Notes: generated from the letters alone by a model not told the origin. Positions 26,339 to 35,050 are shown, counted from the first letter of the stretch. The stretch is 64,000 bases of DNA from Microbacterium testaceum (GCF_020781835.1 NZ_JAJGNJ010000003.1:62001-126000), one strand, 5' to 3'. Program-made: numbers and translations.

Positions 26339-26733
26339 GCGTGCTGGTGTGGGCGGTGAAGCGCTCGCTCGTGGGATACGTGCGCGGCATGGCAGACGGC
26401 GCGGTGGTGACGACCGGGGGCGCGCACGAGGTCGACGAGGGCTTCGCCTTCCCCGGCGACGGTCGGACCTTCTTCGGCCGCGTGACCTTCACCGGGCACG
26501 GCGGGATGATGCGCGTCGCCCTGGCCGATCCGGCTCTGGTCGCGCACGGGGACACGTGGATGCTGGAGATCGCCGATCCCGACGACGACGCACGGCGACT
26601 GCCGTTCGCCGCGGTCGCCGCGTTCGACGGCACCACCGGTACCGGGGTCTCGCTCACGGCCGACGGCGCCGACCTGTTCTTCGGCCCTTACGAAGCGGGC
26701 ACGCCCTTGGAGGATCTCCTCGTCCAGGAGTGA
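26335..26733 (+). CDS. HtaA-domain protein, predicted cytoplasmic
   Basis: 132-residue single HtaA/CR-type domain as in corynebacterial heme-binding proteins HtaA and HtaB: LVWAVKRSLVGYV at the start, a FAFPGDG segment, then GRVTFTGHGGMMRVALADP. Tyr15 and His55 sit where heme-ligand Tyr and His occur in HtaA. Unlike those, there is no signal peptide and no membrane anchor. GTG at 26335 overlaps the LysR stop by GTGA. The function in an aromatic island is unknown; a cytoplasmic heme or small-ligand binding role linked to the lost P450 is one possibility (inference). Confidence 0.65.
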   Translation: MSVLVWAVKRSLVGYVRGMADGAVVTTGGAHEVDEGFAFPGDGRTFFGRVTFTGHGGMMRVALADPALVAHGDTWMLEIADPDDDARRLPFAAVAAFDGTTGTGVSLTADGADLFFGPYEAGTPLEDLLVQE

Positions 26734-26759
26734 GGGGCGGCCGGGCTCGACGGGAGTCG

Positions 26760-28214
26760 TCACTCGGAGCGGTCGAGGATGCCGCGGACGCGCGCCCGTG
26801 CGGCGGTGAAGTCGTACGAGCCCACGAGCGCAGAGGCCATCCGCACGGGATCTCCGAAGAAGAAGTACTCGTACAGCGACTGCCGGCCCGCGAATCCCGA
26901 CACGGCCGCATCCGCGGCGAGACGGAACAGCGCGGTGCGTTCGCGCGCTCCGAGCGTCGCCGACTGCAGGTACTGGTCGAGGTCGCCGTGGGCGTCGGAC
27001 AGAAAGTCGGCAGCACTGGGGGTGGCCATCAGTCCCGACGCGCCCAGGCTGCGGATGATGTCGGTCAGACGGGGCGAGACGTGGGTGGGGTACCAGTTGC
27101 GTGCCGCGTTCAGCGTGGCCCAGCGCGGAAGGCAGACACCGAACTCGTTGACCTCGGCGTCGACCTCGGAGGCACGGAGCATGGCGCGCTCGATCTCGAC
27201 ATAGGTGATGAGCTCGGCCAGCTGCTGTTGGATGTGCGGGAAGCCCTGGATGCCGATCGCCTCCGCCATCGAGCAGGCCAGGCCGAGGAAGAACTCGGTC
27301 TTCAGCAACGTGCGCGTGACGACCTGATGGGTCATGAGCGCGCCCGCCCCGGTCTCGGTGTACAGCGCGTTGCACAGATCGGGGCGGCCGAGGATGAACA
27401 CACGCTCGGCGGGGACGAAGACGTCGTCGAAGACCGCGACGGCGTCCATCTCGTCGAACCGGGATGCCAGGGGCTCGTCGAATGCCGCGCCGCCCCGGTG
27501 GAGCGGTGTGCGGCAGTGCAGTCGCAGGCCGGGGGCGTCGGTGGGGATGGCGAAGGCGAAACTGTAGGCGGCATCCTCGGGGGCGTTGCGCAGCACCGTC
27601 GAGGGCAGCACGAGCAGTTCGTCGGCGACCGGTGCCGAGGTCGCGAGCATCCGCGCCCCGCGGACGACGATGCCGTCCGCGCGCTCCTCGACCACTCGCG
27701 CCGCGAGCTGCCCGTCGCCCTGGCCGGTGACGGGCACCGCGCGGTTGACCTGCGGCGGCAGGAGCGTGTGCGAGAGCACGAGGTCGTCGGCGCGCACGCG
27801 CTGGGCGTACGCGGTGACGCGTTGGGCATAGGCGTCTCCGGCCCGCGCGAAGAAGGCGGACGAGCCCGCGAACGCGGCGAGCGCAGAGGACAGGTAGTCG
27901 CCCGTGCGTCCCAGGAACCCCGCGCTCTCTCCCGCCCACACCTCCATTCCCCGGCGCCGGCGGGCGAGGTCCTCGGCGGTGCGAGGCACGAGGTGGGCGA
28001 CCGACTCGGCTTCCCCGGCGTCTGCGGGGTACGTGACCTCCTCGCGGTGGGCGGGGTCGTGCGACAGATCCGCGAGGCGGGCGTACGCGTGCACGACCGG
28101 GGCGAACACGGGGTGCTCGGCGATGCGCGCCGTGATCACCTCACCGTCGACGTGGACCTCGGGATGCCGGGCGTTCAGACGGGCGACGTAGTCGGATCCG
28201 GTGCGTGCGGGCAT
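26760..28214 (-). CDS. hpaB: 4-hydroxyphenylacetate 3-monooxygenase, oxygenase component
   Basis: 484-residue FADH2-dependent oxygenase hydroxylating 4-hydroxyphenylacetate to homoprotocatechuate. It matches the HpaB family along its length: DYVARLNARHPEVHVDGE, the central DEMDAVAVFDDVFVPAERVF segment contacting flavin, and DLDQYLQSATLGARERTALF near the C-terminus. ATG at 28214. Needs reduced flavin from HpaC, encoded 52 bp upstream on the same strand. Its product feeds hpaD. Related enzymes take other phenols, so the native substrate could be wider. Confidence 0.9.
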   Translation of the reverse strand: MPARTGSDYVARLNARHPEVHVDGEVITARIAEHPVFAPVVHAYARLADLSHDPAHREEVTYPADAGEAESVAHLVPRTAEDLARRRRGMEVWAGESAGFLGRTGDYLSSALAAFAGSSAFFARAGDAYAQRVTAYAQRVRADDLVLSHTLLPPQVNRAVPVTGQGDGQLAARVVEERADGIVVRGARMLATSAPVADELLVLPSTVLRNAPEDAAYSFAFAIPTDAPGLRLHCRTPLHRGGAAFDEPLASRFDEMDAVAVFDDVFVPAERVFILGRPDLCNALYTETGAGALMTHQVVTRTLLKTEFFLGLACSMAEAIGIQGFPHIQQQLAELITYVEIERAMLRASEVDAEVNEFGVCLPRWATLNAARNWYPTHVSPRLTDIIRSLGASGLMATPSAADFLSDAHGDLDQYLQSATLGARERTALFRLAADAAVSGFAGRQSLYEYFFFGDPVRMASALVGSYDFTAARARVRGILDRSE

Positions 28215-28266
28215 GGGGAACCTTTCGAACGGTGAAGCGGGGTCGGGATGGAGCGGGAGCGGCGCG

Positions 28267-28809
28267 TCAGAACAGCAGCTCGTGGCCCCGGGGCGCCTCG
28301 TGCACGGTCGTGAACTGGCCGTTGACGAAACCCAGCGCGTCTCCGGCGCGGTAGCCGAAGTCGGACACCTGCCCGACGAAGAGCGTGTGGTCGCCGCCGT
28401 CGTACTCCGCCCACGGCTCGCACTCGAACCAGCTCAGCACTCCGGCCAGCCGCGGGGCGCGCCGCCCTTCCTCCCACACCGGATCCACCTGCGGACGGCC
28501 CGCGAACGTCATCGCCAGCCCCTGCTGCTCGGCACCGAGGATGTTGATGGTGAAGGGGGTGTCATGGAGCATCTCGTGGGTGCGCACCGTGCGCTGGATC
28601 GACACGAGCACGAGCGGCGGGTCCATCGAGACCGACGTGAAGGAGTTCACGGTGATGCCGTGGCGGGTCCGACCGTCGCCGGCATCCGTGTGGAACGTGA
28701 CCACGGCCACGCCCGTCGCGAACCGTCCGAGTCCGCCGCGGAAGAAGTGCGCGGTCGGGCGGAAGAGCGTCGACTCGGGCGGGAACGCCCCGATTGTGCT
28801 CATCATCAT
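28267..28809 (-). CDS. hpaC: NAD(P)H:flavin oxidoreductase, HpaC-like
   Basis: 180-residue flavin reductase of the HpaC/split-barrel family supplying FADH2 to HpaB, and possibly to the StyA-like oxygenase further on. Motifs: GRFATGVAVVTFHT, the flavin-binding HGITVNSFTSVSMDPPLVLVS, and the C-terminal GDHTLFVGQV. Three consecutive ATG codons start it; 28809 has GAGGA upstream. First gene of the hpaCB pair, divergent from an AraC regulator. Confidence 0.88.
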   Translation of the reverse strand: MMMSTIGAFPPESTLFRPTAHFFRGGLGRFATGVAVVTFHTDAGDGRTRHGITVNSFTSVSMDPPLVLVSIQRTVRTHEMLHDTPFTINILGAEQQGLAMTFAGRPQVDPVWEEGRRAPRLAGVLSWFECEPWAEYDGGDHTLFVGQVSDFGYRAGDALGFVNGQFTTVHEAPRGHELLF

Positions 28810-28983
28810 GGCGTGGTCCTCTCTGACCGGATGCGTTCCATCGTGCGCCGCGCGCGGCGCCGTCGTCTGGTGAATGCGCGTGCGGGGCTTGGCCCTCAGT
28901 GCCGCGATCCCGCCCGGTGCGGGGCTCGTGAGCGGCGGGTGGACGTACGCTGTGGATGTCCGAGCCGATGCCGGCTCGCTCGA

Positions 28984-28997
28984 TCACATCGATGTGA
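28984..28997 (+). promoter_or_regulatory. Perfect 14-bp palindrome over the AraC ribosome site
   Basis: TCACATCGATGTGA is a perfect dyad ending inside the GAGGTGAG ribosome-binding site of the AraC gene. Candidate operator for autoregulation or for another dimeric regulator. Confidence 0.5.
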
Positions 28998-29008
28998 GGT
29001 GAGTGGCG

Positions 29009-29971
29009 ATGCAATCCCCGACGCCGTCCGCGGTCGCGCCCGGTCTGATCCGCGAGCATGCCCTGGGCAGGGAGCAGTGGCAGGCGATCGCCTCACGATC
29101 CTTCGTGCCCCTCACCGTGGACTCGCCCCGCGGGACGCCCTTCACCGCCCACCTCGAGGGGCGCGTCAGCGACGGCATCCTGTTCTCCACCGTCCGCGCG
29201 AGCGGACACTCGGTGACCCGCTCGCAGGACCTCGTCGATGCGTCGGCGGAGTCGTACGTGAAACTGACACTGCAGCTCAGTGGGACCGGTGTGCTCACGC
29301 AGGACGAGCGCACGGCCCTGCTCTCCCCCGGCGACATCGGGCTCTACGACACGAGCCGCCCCTACACCCTGGCGTTCGCCGACGATCTGGCCGCCGTCGT
29401 CGTGATGTTCCCGCACCGCATGATCAACGTCGACGCGACGATCCTTCGCGGACTCACGGCCGTCCGGATCCCGGGTGATCAGGGATTCGCCCGCGCGGTG
29501 GGGCACTTCCTCGCGGGTCTGGCCAGCGCCCTGCCGACGCTCGACGAGGCCACCGGCGTGCAGGTGACGCACAACACGATGGACCTGATCGCGACGATGG
29601 TCGGACAGGAGCTGCGCGACGCCCCGTGGTCGGACCCGCACGCGGAGTTGATGTTCCGCATCGACACGTTCATCAACGCGCACCTGCACGAGCCCGATCT
29701 CGGGCCCGAGCGCATCGCGGCGGCCGCGTACATCTCGACGCGGCACCTGCACACGCTGTTCCAGCGACGGGGAACGACCGTGTCGCACTGGGTGCGCGAC
29801 CGTCGACTCGACCACGTGCGCCGCGATCTCCGCGACCCGCGGCACGCCCGCCACGGGGTGGCCGCCGTTGCAGCGGCATGGGGCTTCACCGACCCGTCGC
29901 ACTTCAGCAAGCTGTTCCGGGCTCAGGTGGGCGTCTCGCCGAGCGAGTACCGAGGCGCCGTGCTCGCCTGA
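29009..29971 (+). CDS. AraC-family regulator with AraC_binding_2-type domain
   Basis: 320-residue activator, same layout as the gene at 13576: sensor domain with LLSPGDIGLYDTSRPYTLAF, then the C-terminal HTH pair (ISTRHLHTLFQRRGTTVSHW; AAAWGFTDPSHFSKLFRAQVG). ATG 29009 after GAGGTGAG; an in-frame GTG two codons earlier is less well placed. It lies between divergent hpaCB and the convergent EthD/StyA pair. Control of hpaCB is the simplest guess; control of the StyA pair is the alternative. Confidence 0.84.
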   Translation: MQSPTPSAVAPGLIREHALGREQWQAIASRSFVPLTVDSPRGTPFTAHLEGRVSDGILFSTVRASGHSVTRSQDLVDASAESYVKLTLQLSGTGVLTQDERTALLSPGDIGLYDTSRPYTLAFADDLAAVVVMFPHRMINVDATILRGLTAVRIPGDQGFARAVGHFLAGLASALPTLDEATGVQVTHNTMDLIATMVGQELRDAPWSDPHAELMFRIDTFINAHLHEPDLGPERIAAAAYISTRHLHTLFQRRGTTVSHWVRDRRLDHVRRDLRDPRHARHGVAAVAAAWGFTDPSHFSKLFRAQVGVSPSEYRGAVLA

Positions 29972-29988
29972 GAACGGCGTATCCGCCC

Positions 29989-30038
29989 GACGCACACGCC
30001 GGGGCGGGAGCGAAGGCCCCCGCCCCGGCGCGTGCGTC
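29989..30038. terminator. Bidirectional terminator hairpin
   Basis: GACGCACACGCCGGGGCGGG (29989-30008) pairs with CCCGCCCCGGCGCGTGCGTC (30019-30038), one mismatch, between convergent genes. Confidence 0.8.
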
Positions 30039-30039
30039 G

Positions 30040-30357
30040 TCAGACCCGGACGAGCTGCTCGGCCGCGAAGGTCATCACGACGGCGCCGTTCGTGGCGTAG
30101 TTGGGCACATCGGCCTGCACGGCCTCGCCCTCCGGGGAGGCGAGAGCGGCACCGAGGTCCTCCGCGGAATCGAACACGGCCTCGAACACCGCGAAGAACG
30201 CAGCGGGAGCGGGCCCCGGGTCGTCGACCGACAGCGTGAAGGAGATCTCCCGGACGCCGGGGAGCTTCTCGCACAACGGCAGATGCACCGTGCGGTAGTG
30301 CTCCTCGAAGGCACCCCGGTCGACCGGCTCCGGGTAGAGCACGAGCAGCTTATGCAT
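30040..30357 (-). CDS. EthD-family small protein
   Basis: 105-residue alpha/beta barrel protein, paralogous to the one at 8319-8648 (MHKLLVLYPEPVDRGAFEEH; ADVPNYATNGAVVM). It overlaps the end of the StyA-like gene by 8 bases, so the two are coupled and probably act one after the other. In styrene or indole oxidation a small partner could process an epoxide or reactive product; that role is inference. Confidence 0.75.
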   Translation of the reverse strand: MHKLLVLYPEPVDRGAFEEHYRTVHLPLCEKLPGVREISFTLSVDDPGPAPAAFFAVFEAVFDSAEDLGAALASPEGEAVQADVPNYATNGAVVMTFAAEQLVRV

Positions 30358-31603
30358 GGGCCGGCTCCTCGCTCGCGTCGCGCGCGGCGGCGCGGGCGAT
30401 GGCCGCCGCGGCCGTCTCGGGGGACCCGACGACGTCGTCCCACTGTGCGACCGGATCGTTGAAGTTCTGGGTGAACTCGTTCGCCAGGGAGGGCGACTGG
30501 CTCATCGCCCCCAGGAGGTCGATCAGGTGCGGCGCCGGCGGCACCTGCACCATGAGGTTCGTCCAATCGCTGACCTTCTCGACGCGTTCGCGGCGCCGCG
30601 CGGCCGCTCGGCGGCCGAGGTCCGCCCCGAATCCGCGATCCTCGAGGATCTCCTGCCCGACGGTGTACCCCGAGTAGGAGGCGGAGTTGCCGCCCTGGCC
30701 GATGACGGGGTCGAGCACGGAGTGCACGTCGCCCGCCGCGATCACCACGGTGCCGTTGTCCAGGACGCGGTAGTCGTTGCGCAGCACCGGTCGCACCGCT
30801 CCCTGCAGCAGGTCCTGCGGCCGCGCGAGCGCGAAGGAGGATTCGTCGATCCGCGCCGCCACAGTTGGGTGGTACTGCCGCACCTTCTCCAGGACGAGAC
30901 GGCGGAACGCCTCGGGGTCGTCGTCGTACCGCGCGTCGGCGAGCACCTCGGTGTCTCCGCCGATGACGTTCTCGAACAGCAGAGCGTGCGTGTGCCCGGT
31001 GAAGCTGTAGAGGGGGATGTCGAGCAGTTCGCCGTGCCCGGGCGCGATACTGAGTGTCACACTCTTGGTGTCCTCGTTGTCGACACCGTGCCACAGCCCC
31101 ACCATCAAGCGTCGCTGTGGGCCGGCATAGGGGGTCTTGGCTTCGTTGATGCCGAAGAAGTCCCCGAGCGACTTCTTGCCCGAGGCGACCACGAGGGCGT
31201 CGTGCTTCTCGCTCAGGGCATCCAGGTCCTCGGCTTCGACGGAACGGATCTCGATCCGCCCGCCGCGGTCCTCGAAATCGCCCATGAGCGTCGGCTGATA
31301 GATCCGATAGTCCACCGCCCGCGAGGGGCTCTGGAAATCGCCGCGGAAGAACAGCTCGGCGCCGCCCACCCAGTGGTGGTGGCAGAAGTAGCCGAACTCC
31401 TCCACCGGCCAGTGGTCGACGCCCAGCTCGCGCTCGCGCTCGATCGTGACCGCGTGGTGGGCGACGCTGTTGGGCAGTCGCCCCTCGGCCACCTGGTCGG
31501 CGGTGCGGTCGGTGTAGATGGTGACGGGGATGTCGTGCTGCCGCAGCAGAAGGCCCAGATGCAGGCCCGCCGTTCCGGCGCCGACGACGCCGATGTTCGT
31601 CAT
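30350..31603 (-). CDS. Styrene/indole monooxygenase-like FAD oxygenase (StyA family)
   Basis: 417-residue group E flavoprotein monooxygenase. N-terminal FAD motif TNIGVVGAGTAGLHLGLLL; family segments RLPNSVAHHAVTIERERELG and the second FAD-binding stretch VIAAGDVHSVLDPVIGQGGNSAS. Such enzymes epoxidise styrene or indole using FADH2 from a separate reductase. No StyB-type reductase is adjacent, so HpaC could supply reduced flavin. ATG 31603 is four bases after AGGAGG. Coupled to the EthD gene. Substrate may be an aromatic vinyl compound or indole; not resolved. Confidence 0.82.
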   Translation of the reverse strand: MTNIGVVGAGTAGLHLGLLLRQHDIPVTIYTDRTADQVAEGRLPNSVAHHAVTIERERELGVDHWPVEEFGYFCHHHWVGGAELFFRGDFQSPSRAVDYRIYQPTLMGDFEDRGGRIEIRSVEAEDLDALSEKHDALVVASGKKSLGDFFGINEAKTPYAGPQRRLMVGLWHGVDNEDTKSVTLSIAPGHGELLDIPLYSFTGHTHALLFENVIGGDTEVLADARYDDDPEAFRRLVLEKVRQYHPTVAARIDESSFALARPQDLLQGAVRPVLRNDYRVLDNGTVVIAAGDVHSVLDPVIGQGGNSASYSGYTVGQEILEDRGFGADLGRRAAARRRERVEKVSDWTNLMVQVPPAPHLIDLLGAMSQSPSLANEFTQNFNDPVAQWDDVVGSPETAAAAIARAAARDASEEPAHA

Positions 31604-31791
31604 GCGTCCTCCTGTGGATGCTCTCGCACGGAGCGCCTCTCTGCGCGCCGCGTGCCCCCGACGGTAGATCCCCGGGCACGGATGCAGAATCCTCGCGCGC
31701 CACCGACACGCCCACGAACCAGACACCGGCGTCGAGGGACCAGCCGCGCACGTCGCGCCGGGGAGCGGGAGGGCGGAGGCGACCGACGATG

Positions 31792-31833
31792 ACGAACGGC
31801 CGGGGCACCCGAGGGTGCGTCCCGGCCGTTCGT
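31792..31833 (-). terminator. Terminator hairpin after the acidic-protein gene
   Basis: ACGAACGGCCGGG (31792-31804) pairs with CCCGGCCGTTCGT (31821-31833), perfect 13-bp stem, just past the stop codon at 31854. Confidence 0.75.
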
Positions 31834-31853
31834 GTCAGGCGGTGGGGGTGGGA

Positions 31854-32342
31854 TCAGTCGTCGTCGCCGTCTTCGTCCTCTTCGTCGTCGTCGCCCACGA
31901 TCTCGATGTCCTCGACCTCGAGCTCGGGGGTGAGCTGGACGTGCACGAGTGCGTCCGGGAACGACGTGGCTCCGGCGAAGACCACGATCACCGCATCGGC
32001 GAACACCCCGACTCCCACGGCCTCGAGGTCCGTGCGCAGGTCGATCTCGGCATCCAGCTCGTCGTCCTCGAGGGCATCCTCGATATCGGAGACGACCTCG
32101 TCGACGATCGAACGCCAGCGATCCTCGCTGACGGAGAGGATCTCGGAGAGGGATGCCATGATCGCGTCGACGTCGGGGTCGTCGACGTCGTCGATCTCGG
32201 GATCGAGGTCGACCTCCACCTCGACACCGGCGGCATCCAGCTGGGCGAGACCGACGACGGTGTCCTCGTCGATCGTCGGCTCATCGAGCAGACCGCTCTC
32301 GGTGACGCGGCGGAGGAGGTCGTTCAGCACGGAAGCAGTCAT
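31854..32342 (-). CDS. Acidic protein of unknown function
   Basis: Not recognised. 162 residues starting MTASVLNDLLRRVTESGLLD; strongly acidic throughout, with an alternating hydrophobic core (VFADAVIVVFAGATSFPDAL) and a C-terminal Asp/Glu run. No signal peptide or membrane helix. ATG 32342 chosen because the open frame upstream lacks a ribosome site. It follows folD by about 100 bp on the same strand and ends in a good terminator, so it may be the last gene of the glyA-folD unit. Coding character and a clean stop support a real gene. Confidence 0.6.
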   Translation of the reverse strand: MTASVLNDLLRRVTESGLLDEPTIDEDTVVGLAQLDAAGVEVEVDLDPEIDDVDDPDVDAIMASLSEILSVSEDRWRSIVDEVVSDIEDALEDDELDAEIDLRTDLEAVGVGVFADAVIVVFAGATSFPDALVHVQLTPELEVEDIEIVGDDDEEDEDGDDD

Positions 32343-32440
32343 GAGACGACGATGCCACGTCGCGCCGCCCGGCGCACCCACTGGCGTGTCGCGAACACGT
32401 GTGTTCAGGGCGCGTGCGCGCCGGGTTCACCTCGTCGGCG

Positions 32441-33325
32441 TCACCGATCGACCGAGCGCTCCGCGGCCTCGACGACGTTGGTCATGAGCAGGGCCACGGT
32501 CATCGGTCCGACGCCCCCGGGGTTCGGCGAGAGGAAGCCCGCCACCTCGGCGACGTCGGGGTGGACGTCGCCGAAGACGCGGTTCTTGCCGGTCTCGGGA
32601 TCGATCTCCCGCGTCACCCCGACGTCGAGCACGGCCGCCCCGGGCTTGACGTCCTCGGCGCGCACGATGTGCTTCACGCCGGCTGCGGCGACGATCACGT
32701 CGGCCGCGCGCAGGTGCGTGGACAGGTCGGCGGTACCGGTGTGCGTGAGGGTCACGGTCGCGTTGATCTCGCGACGCGTCAGCAGCAGCCCGATCGAGCG
32801 GCCGATCGTGACACCGCGTCCGACGACGACGACGTCCTTGCCCTTCAGGTCGTAGTCGTTGCGCAGCAGCAGCTCGATGACGCCGCGCGGCGTGCACGGG
32901 AGGGGCGTCGTGATGGGCGCGTTGACGTTGAGCACGAGGCGCCCGAGGTTCGTGGGGTGCAGGCCGTCGGCATCCTTCGCCGGATCGATGCGCTCGAGGA
33001 TCGCGTCGGTGTCGAGATGCTTCGGCAACGGCAGCTGCACGATGTAGCCGTGGCAGGACGGGTCGGCGTTCAGGCCGTCGATGACCGCCTCGACCTCCTC
33101 CTGCGTGGATTCGGCGGGAAGCTCCACCTGGATCGAGTTCATCCCGATCGCCTCGGACTCGCGGTGCTTCATCCCGACGTAGAGCTGGGACGCCGGGTCG
33201 GCCCCGACGAGCACGGTCGCGATGCCGGGCACGATGCCCCGTGCGCGCAGGGCGGCGACCCGCTCGGCGAGTTCCTGCTTGATCGCCGCCGCAGCGGCCT
33301 TGCCGTCGAGTCTGGTCGCGGTCAT
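32441..33325 (-). CDS. folD: Bifunctional methylene-tetrahydrofolate dehydrogenase / cyclohydrolase
   Basis: 294-residue one-carbon enzyme interconverting 5,10-methylene- and 10-formyl-THF. FolD motifs are clear: catalytic Lys region [55 protein letters not shown] and [16 protein letters not shown] 33325 after GAGGGAT; a longer in-frame start has no homology. It follows glyA on the same strand; the 227-bp gap holds a family-B repeat. GlyA makes methylene-THF, FolD uses it, so co-regulation by the upstream ZTP riboswitch makes sense. Confidence 0.95.
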   Translation of the reverse strand: MTATRLDGKAAAAAIKQELAERVAALRARGIVPGIATVLVGADPASQLYVGMKHRESEAIGMNSIQVELPAESTQEEVEAVIDGLNADPSCHGYIVQLPLPKHLDTDAILERIDPAKDADGLHPTNLGRLVLNVNAPITTPLPCTPRGVIELLLRNDYDLKGKDVVVVGRGVTIGRSIGLLLTRREINATVTLTHTGTADLSTHLRAADVIVAAAGVKHIVRAEDVKPGAAVLDVGVTREIDPETGKNRVFGDVHPDVAEVAGFLSPNPGGVGPMTVALLMTNVVEAAERSVDR

Positions 33326-33367
33326 GGCATCCCTCTTCCTGGGGTCGATCGTGCGGGTTCTCCGCAT

Positions 33368-33434
33368 GCCTAAACGCTATTGCCGCGCAGAAACGCTCTC
33401 TCCGCGTGTTTATGCGCGCGGATCGCGTTTATGC
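33368..33434. repeat. Family-B element, copy 2: four 10-bp half-sites at 19-bp period
   Basis: GCCTAAACGC (33368-33377), GCAGAAACGC (33387-33396), GTGTTTATGC (33406-33415) and GCGTTTATGC (33425-33434), each 9 bp apart, same layout and orientation as 3580-3646. Located between glyA and folD. Confidence 0.9.
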
Positions 33435-33552
33435 GTGTGGGGCGGTGCCGCTCGCACGGCGGTGGATGCCGAAGCACACCGCCGTGCCGAGGGAGACGCC
33501 GCGGATGCCGGCACCCGGCGCTGCCGAACCGCGGCGCCGGGCCCGGCGGGGC

Positions 33553-34827
33553 TCACTGCTGCAGGCCGGGGTACAGCGGGAACGCCGCCGTGAGCGCCGC
33601 CACGCGCGCGCGCAGGGCCTCGAGGTCGGCGCCGGGCTGCAGCGCCAGGGCGATGATGTCGGCGACCTCGGTGAACTCGGCGTCACCGAAGCCGCGGGTG
33701 GCCAGGGCCGGCGTGCCGATGCGCAGACCCGACGTCACCATCGGCGGGCGGGGGTCGTTCGGGACGGCGTTGCGGTTGACCGTGATGTGGATCTCGTGCA
33801 GGAGGTCCTCGGCCTGCTTGCCGTCGATCTCGGCGTCGCGCAGGTCGACGAGCACGAGGTGCACGTCGGTGCCGCCCGAGCGCACGGCGATCCCGGCAGC
33901 CTTGACGTCGTCCTGGGTCAGACGGTCGGCGAGGATCGCCGCGCCACGGAGGGTCCGCTCCTGACGTTCCGTGAACTCCGGGGTCATCGCGAGCTTGAAC
34001 GCCGTCGCCTTCGCGGCGATGACGTGCATGAGCGGACCGCCCTGCTGACCCGGGAAGACCGCCGTGTTGATCTTCTTCGCCAGGTCGGCGTCGTTGGTGA
34101 GGATGAGGCCGGAGCGGGGGCCTCCGATCGTCTTGTGCACGGTGGTCGAGACGACGTGCGCGTGCGGGATGGGGCTCGGGTGGACGCCCGCGGCCACGAG
34201 ACCGGCGAAGTGCGCCATGTCGACCCACAGGTACGCACCGACCTCGTCGGCGATGGCGCGGAAGGCGGCGAAGTCGAGCTGGCGCGGGTACGCCGACCAA
34301 CCCGCGATGATGACCTTCGGCTTGTGCTCGAGGGCGAGGCGTCGCACCTCGTCCATGTCGATGAGCGAGGTCTCGGGGTCGACGCCGTAGGCGACGATGT
34401 CGTACAGGCGGCCCGAGAAGTTGATCTTCATGCCGTGCGTCAGGTGGCCGCCCTGGTCGAGCGCGAGGCCGAGCAGGGTGTCGCCGGGACGGGCGATCGC
34501 GTGCAGCACGGCGGCGTTGGCGCTCGCGCCGGAGTGCGGCTGGACGTTGGCGAACCCGGCGCCGAACAGCGCCTTCGCGCGCTCGATCGCGAGCTCCTCG
34601 GCGACGTCGACCTCCCCGCAGCCGCCGTAGTACCGGCGTCCGGGGTAGCCCTCCGCGTACTTGTTGGTCAGCACCGACCCCTGCGACTGCAGCACCGAGA
34701 CGGGCACGAAGTTCTCCGAGGCGATCATCTCGAGGTAGCCGCGCTGACGGTCGAGCTCGCGCTCGAGCACCTGGGCGATCTCGGGGTCGACCTCCGAGAG
34801 GGGGGCGTTGAAGTACGGATCGGTCAT
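33553..34827 (-). CDS. glyA: Serine hydroxymethyltransferase
   Basis: 424-residue PLP enzyme converting serine and THF to glycine and methylene-THF. The PLP lysine is Lys232 in [15 protein letters not shown]; other motifs are [18 protein letters not shown] and the [14 protein letters not shown] segment. ATG 34827 follows AAGGAG by about four bases. The 5' leader carries a ZTP riboswitch aptamer and a strong hairpin, so expression should rise when ZTP/ZMP signals 10-formyl-THF shortage. Followed by folD. Confidence 0.96.
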   Translation of the reverse strand: MTDPYFNAPLSEVDPEIAQVLERELDRQRGYLEMIASENFVPVSVLQSQGSVLTNKYAEGYPGRRYYGGCGEVDVAEELAIERAKALFGAGFANVQPHSGASANAAVLHAIARPGDTLLGLALDQGGHLTHGMKINFSGRLYDIVAYGVDPETSLIDMDEVRRLALEHKPKVIIAGWSAYPRQLDFAAFRAIADEVGAYLWVDMAHFAGLVAAGVHPSPIPHAHVVSTTVHKTIGGPRSGLILTNDADLAKKINTAVFPGQQGGPLMHVIAAKATAFKLAMTPEFTERQERTLRGAAILADRLTQDDVKAAGIAVRSGGTDVHLVLVDLRDAEIDGKQAEDLLHEIHITVNRNAVPNDPRPPMVTSGLRIGTPALATRGFGDAEFTEVADIIALALQPGADLEALRARVAALTAAFPLYPGLQQ

Positions 34828-34855
34828 GCGATCTCCTTGACGATGGTTCCGGATG

Positions 34856-34878
34856 CCGCGGACTCGGCGAGTCCGCGG
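34856..34878 (-). promoter_or_regulatory. Expression-platform hairpin of the glyA riboswitch
   Basis: CCGCGGACTC / GAGTCCGCGG, a perfect 10-bp stem with 3-nt loop, between the aptamer and the AAGGAG ribosome site. It has no U-run, so it may act as a non-canonical terminator or by pairing changes with the aptamer 3' side. Confidence 0.65.
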
Positions 34879-34879
34879 A

Positions 34880-34966
34880 GATACCGCATCGACCCAGGCG
34901 TGCGGTCGAATACCGTCAGGCGGTCGCTCCCCGGTGGTGGCCCACCTCAACGCCAGTCGCGACGTC
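34880..34966 (-). promoter_or_regulatory. ZTP riboswitch (pfl motif) in the glyA leader
   Basis: Read on the minus strand, the leader contains GTCGCGACTGGCG, then the G-rich pseudoknot half ACCACCGGGGAGCGACCG and finally CGCACGCCTGGGTC. These are the conserved parts of the pfl/ZTP aptamer (consensus CGUGACUGGCG, GUGGACCAC...GGGGAGC and CCGCCUGGGC). Known ZTP riboswitches lie upstream of glyA, folD, purH and related one-carbon or purine genes, as here. The predicted transcript start falls just before the aptamer. Confidence 0.85.
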
Positions 34967-34969
34967 CTC

Positions 34970-34975
34970 ACCCTA
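34970..34975 (-). promoter_or_regulatory. -10 box of the glyA promoter
   Basis: TAGGGT on the minus strand, with the transcript expected to start about seven bases downstream, right at the aptamer 5' end. No clear -35. Confidence 0.55.
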
Positions 34976-35050
34976 CCGGGTCGGCGGGCCACGCGCCCGG
35001 GCGAGTCGTTCGCGGATGAGCGCCCCGGATGCCGTCACCGGACGCTCGCG

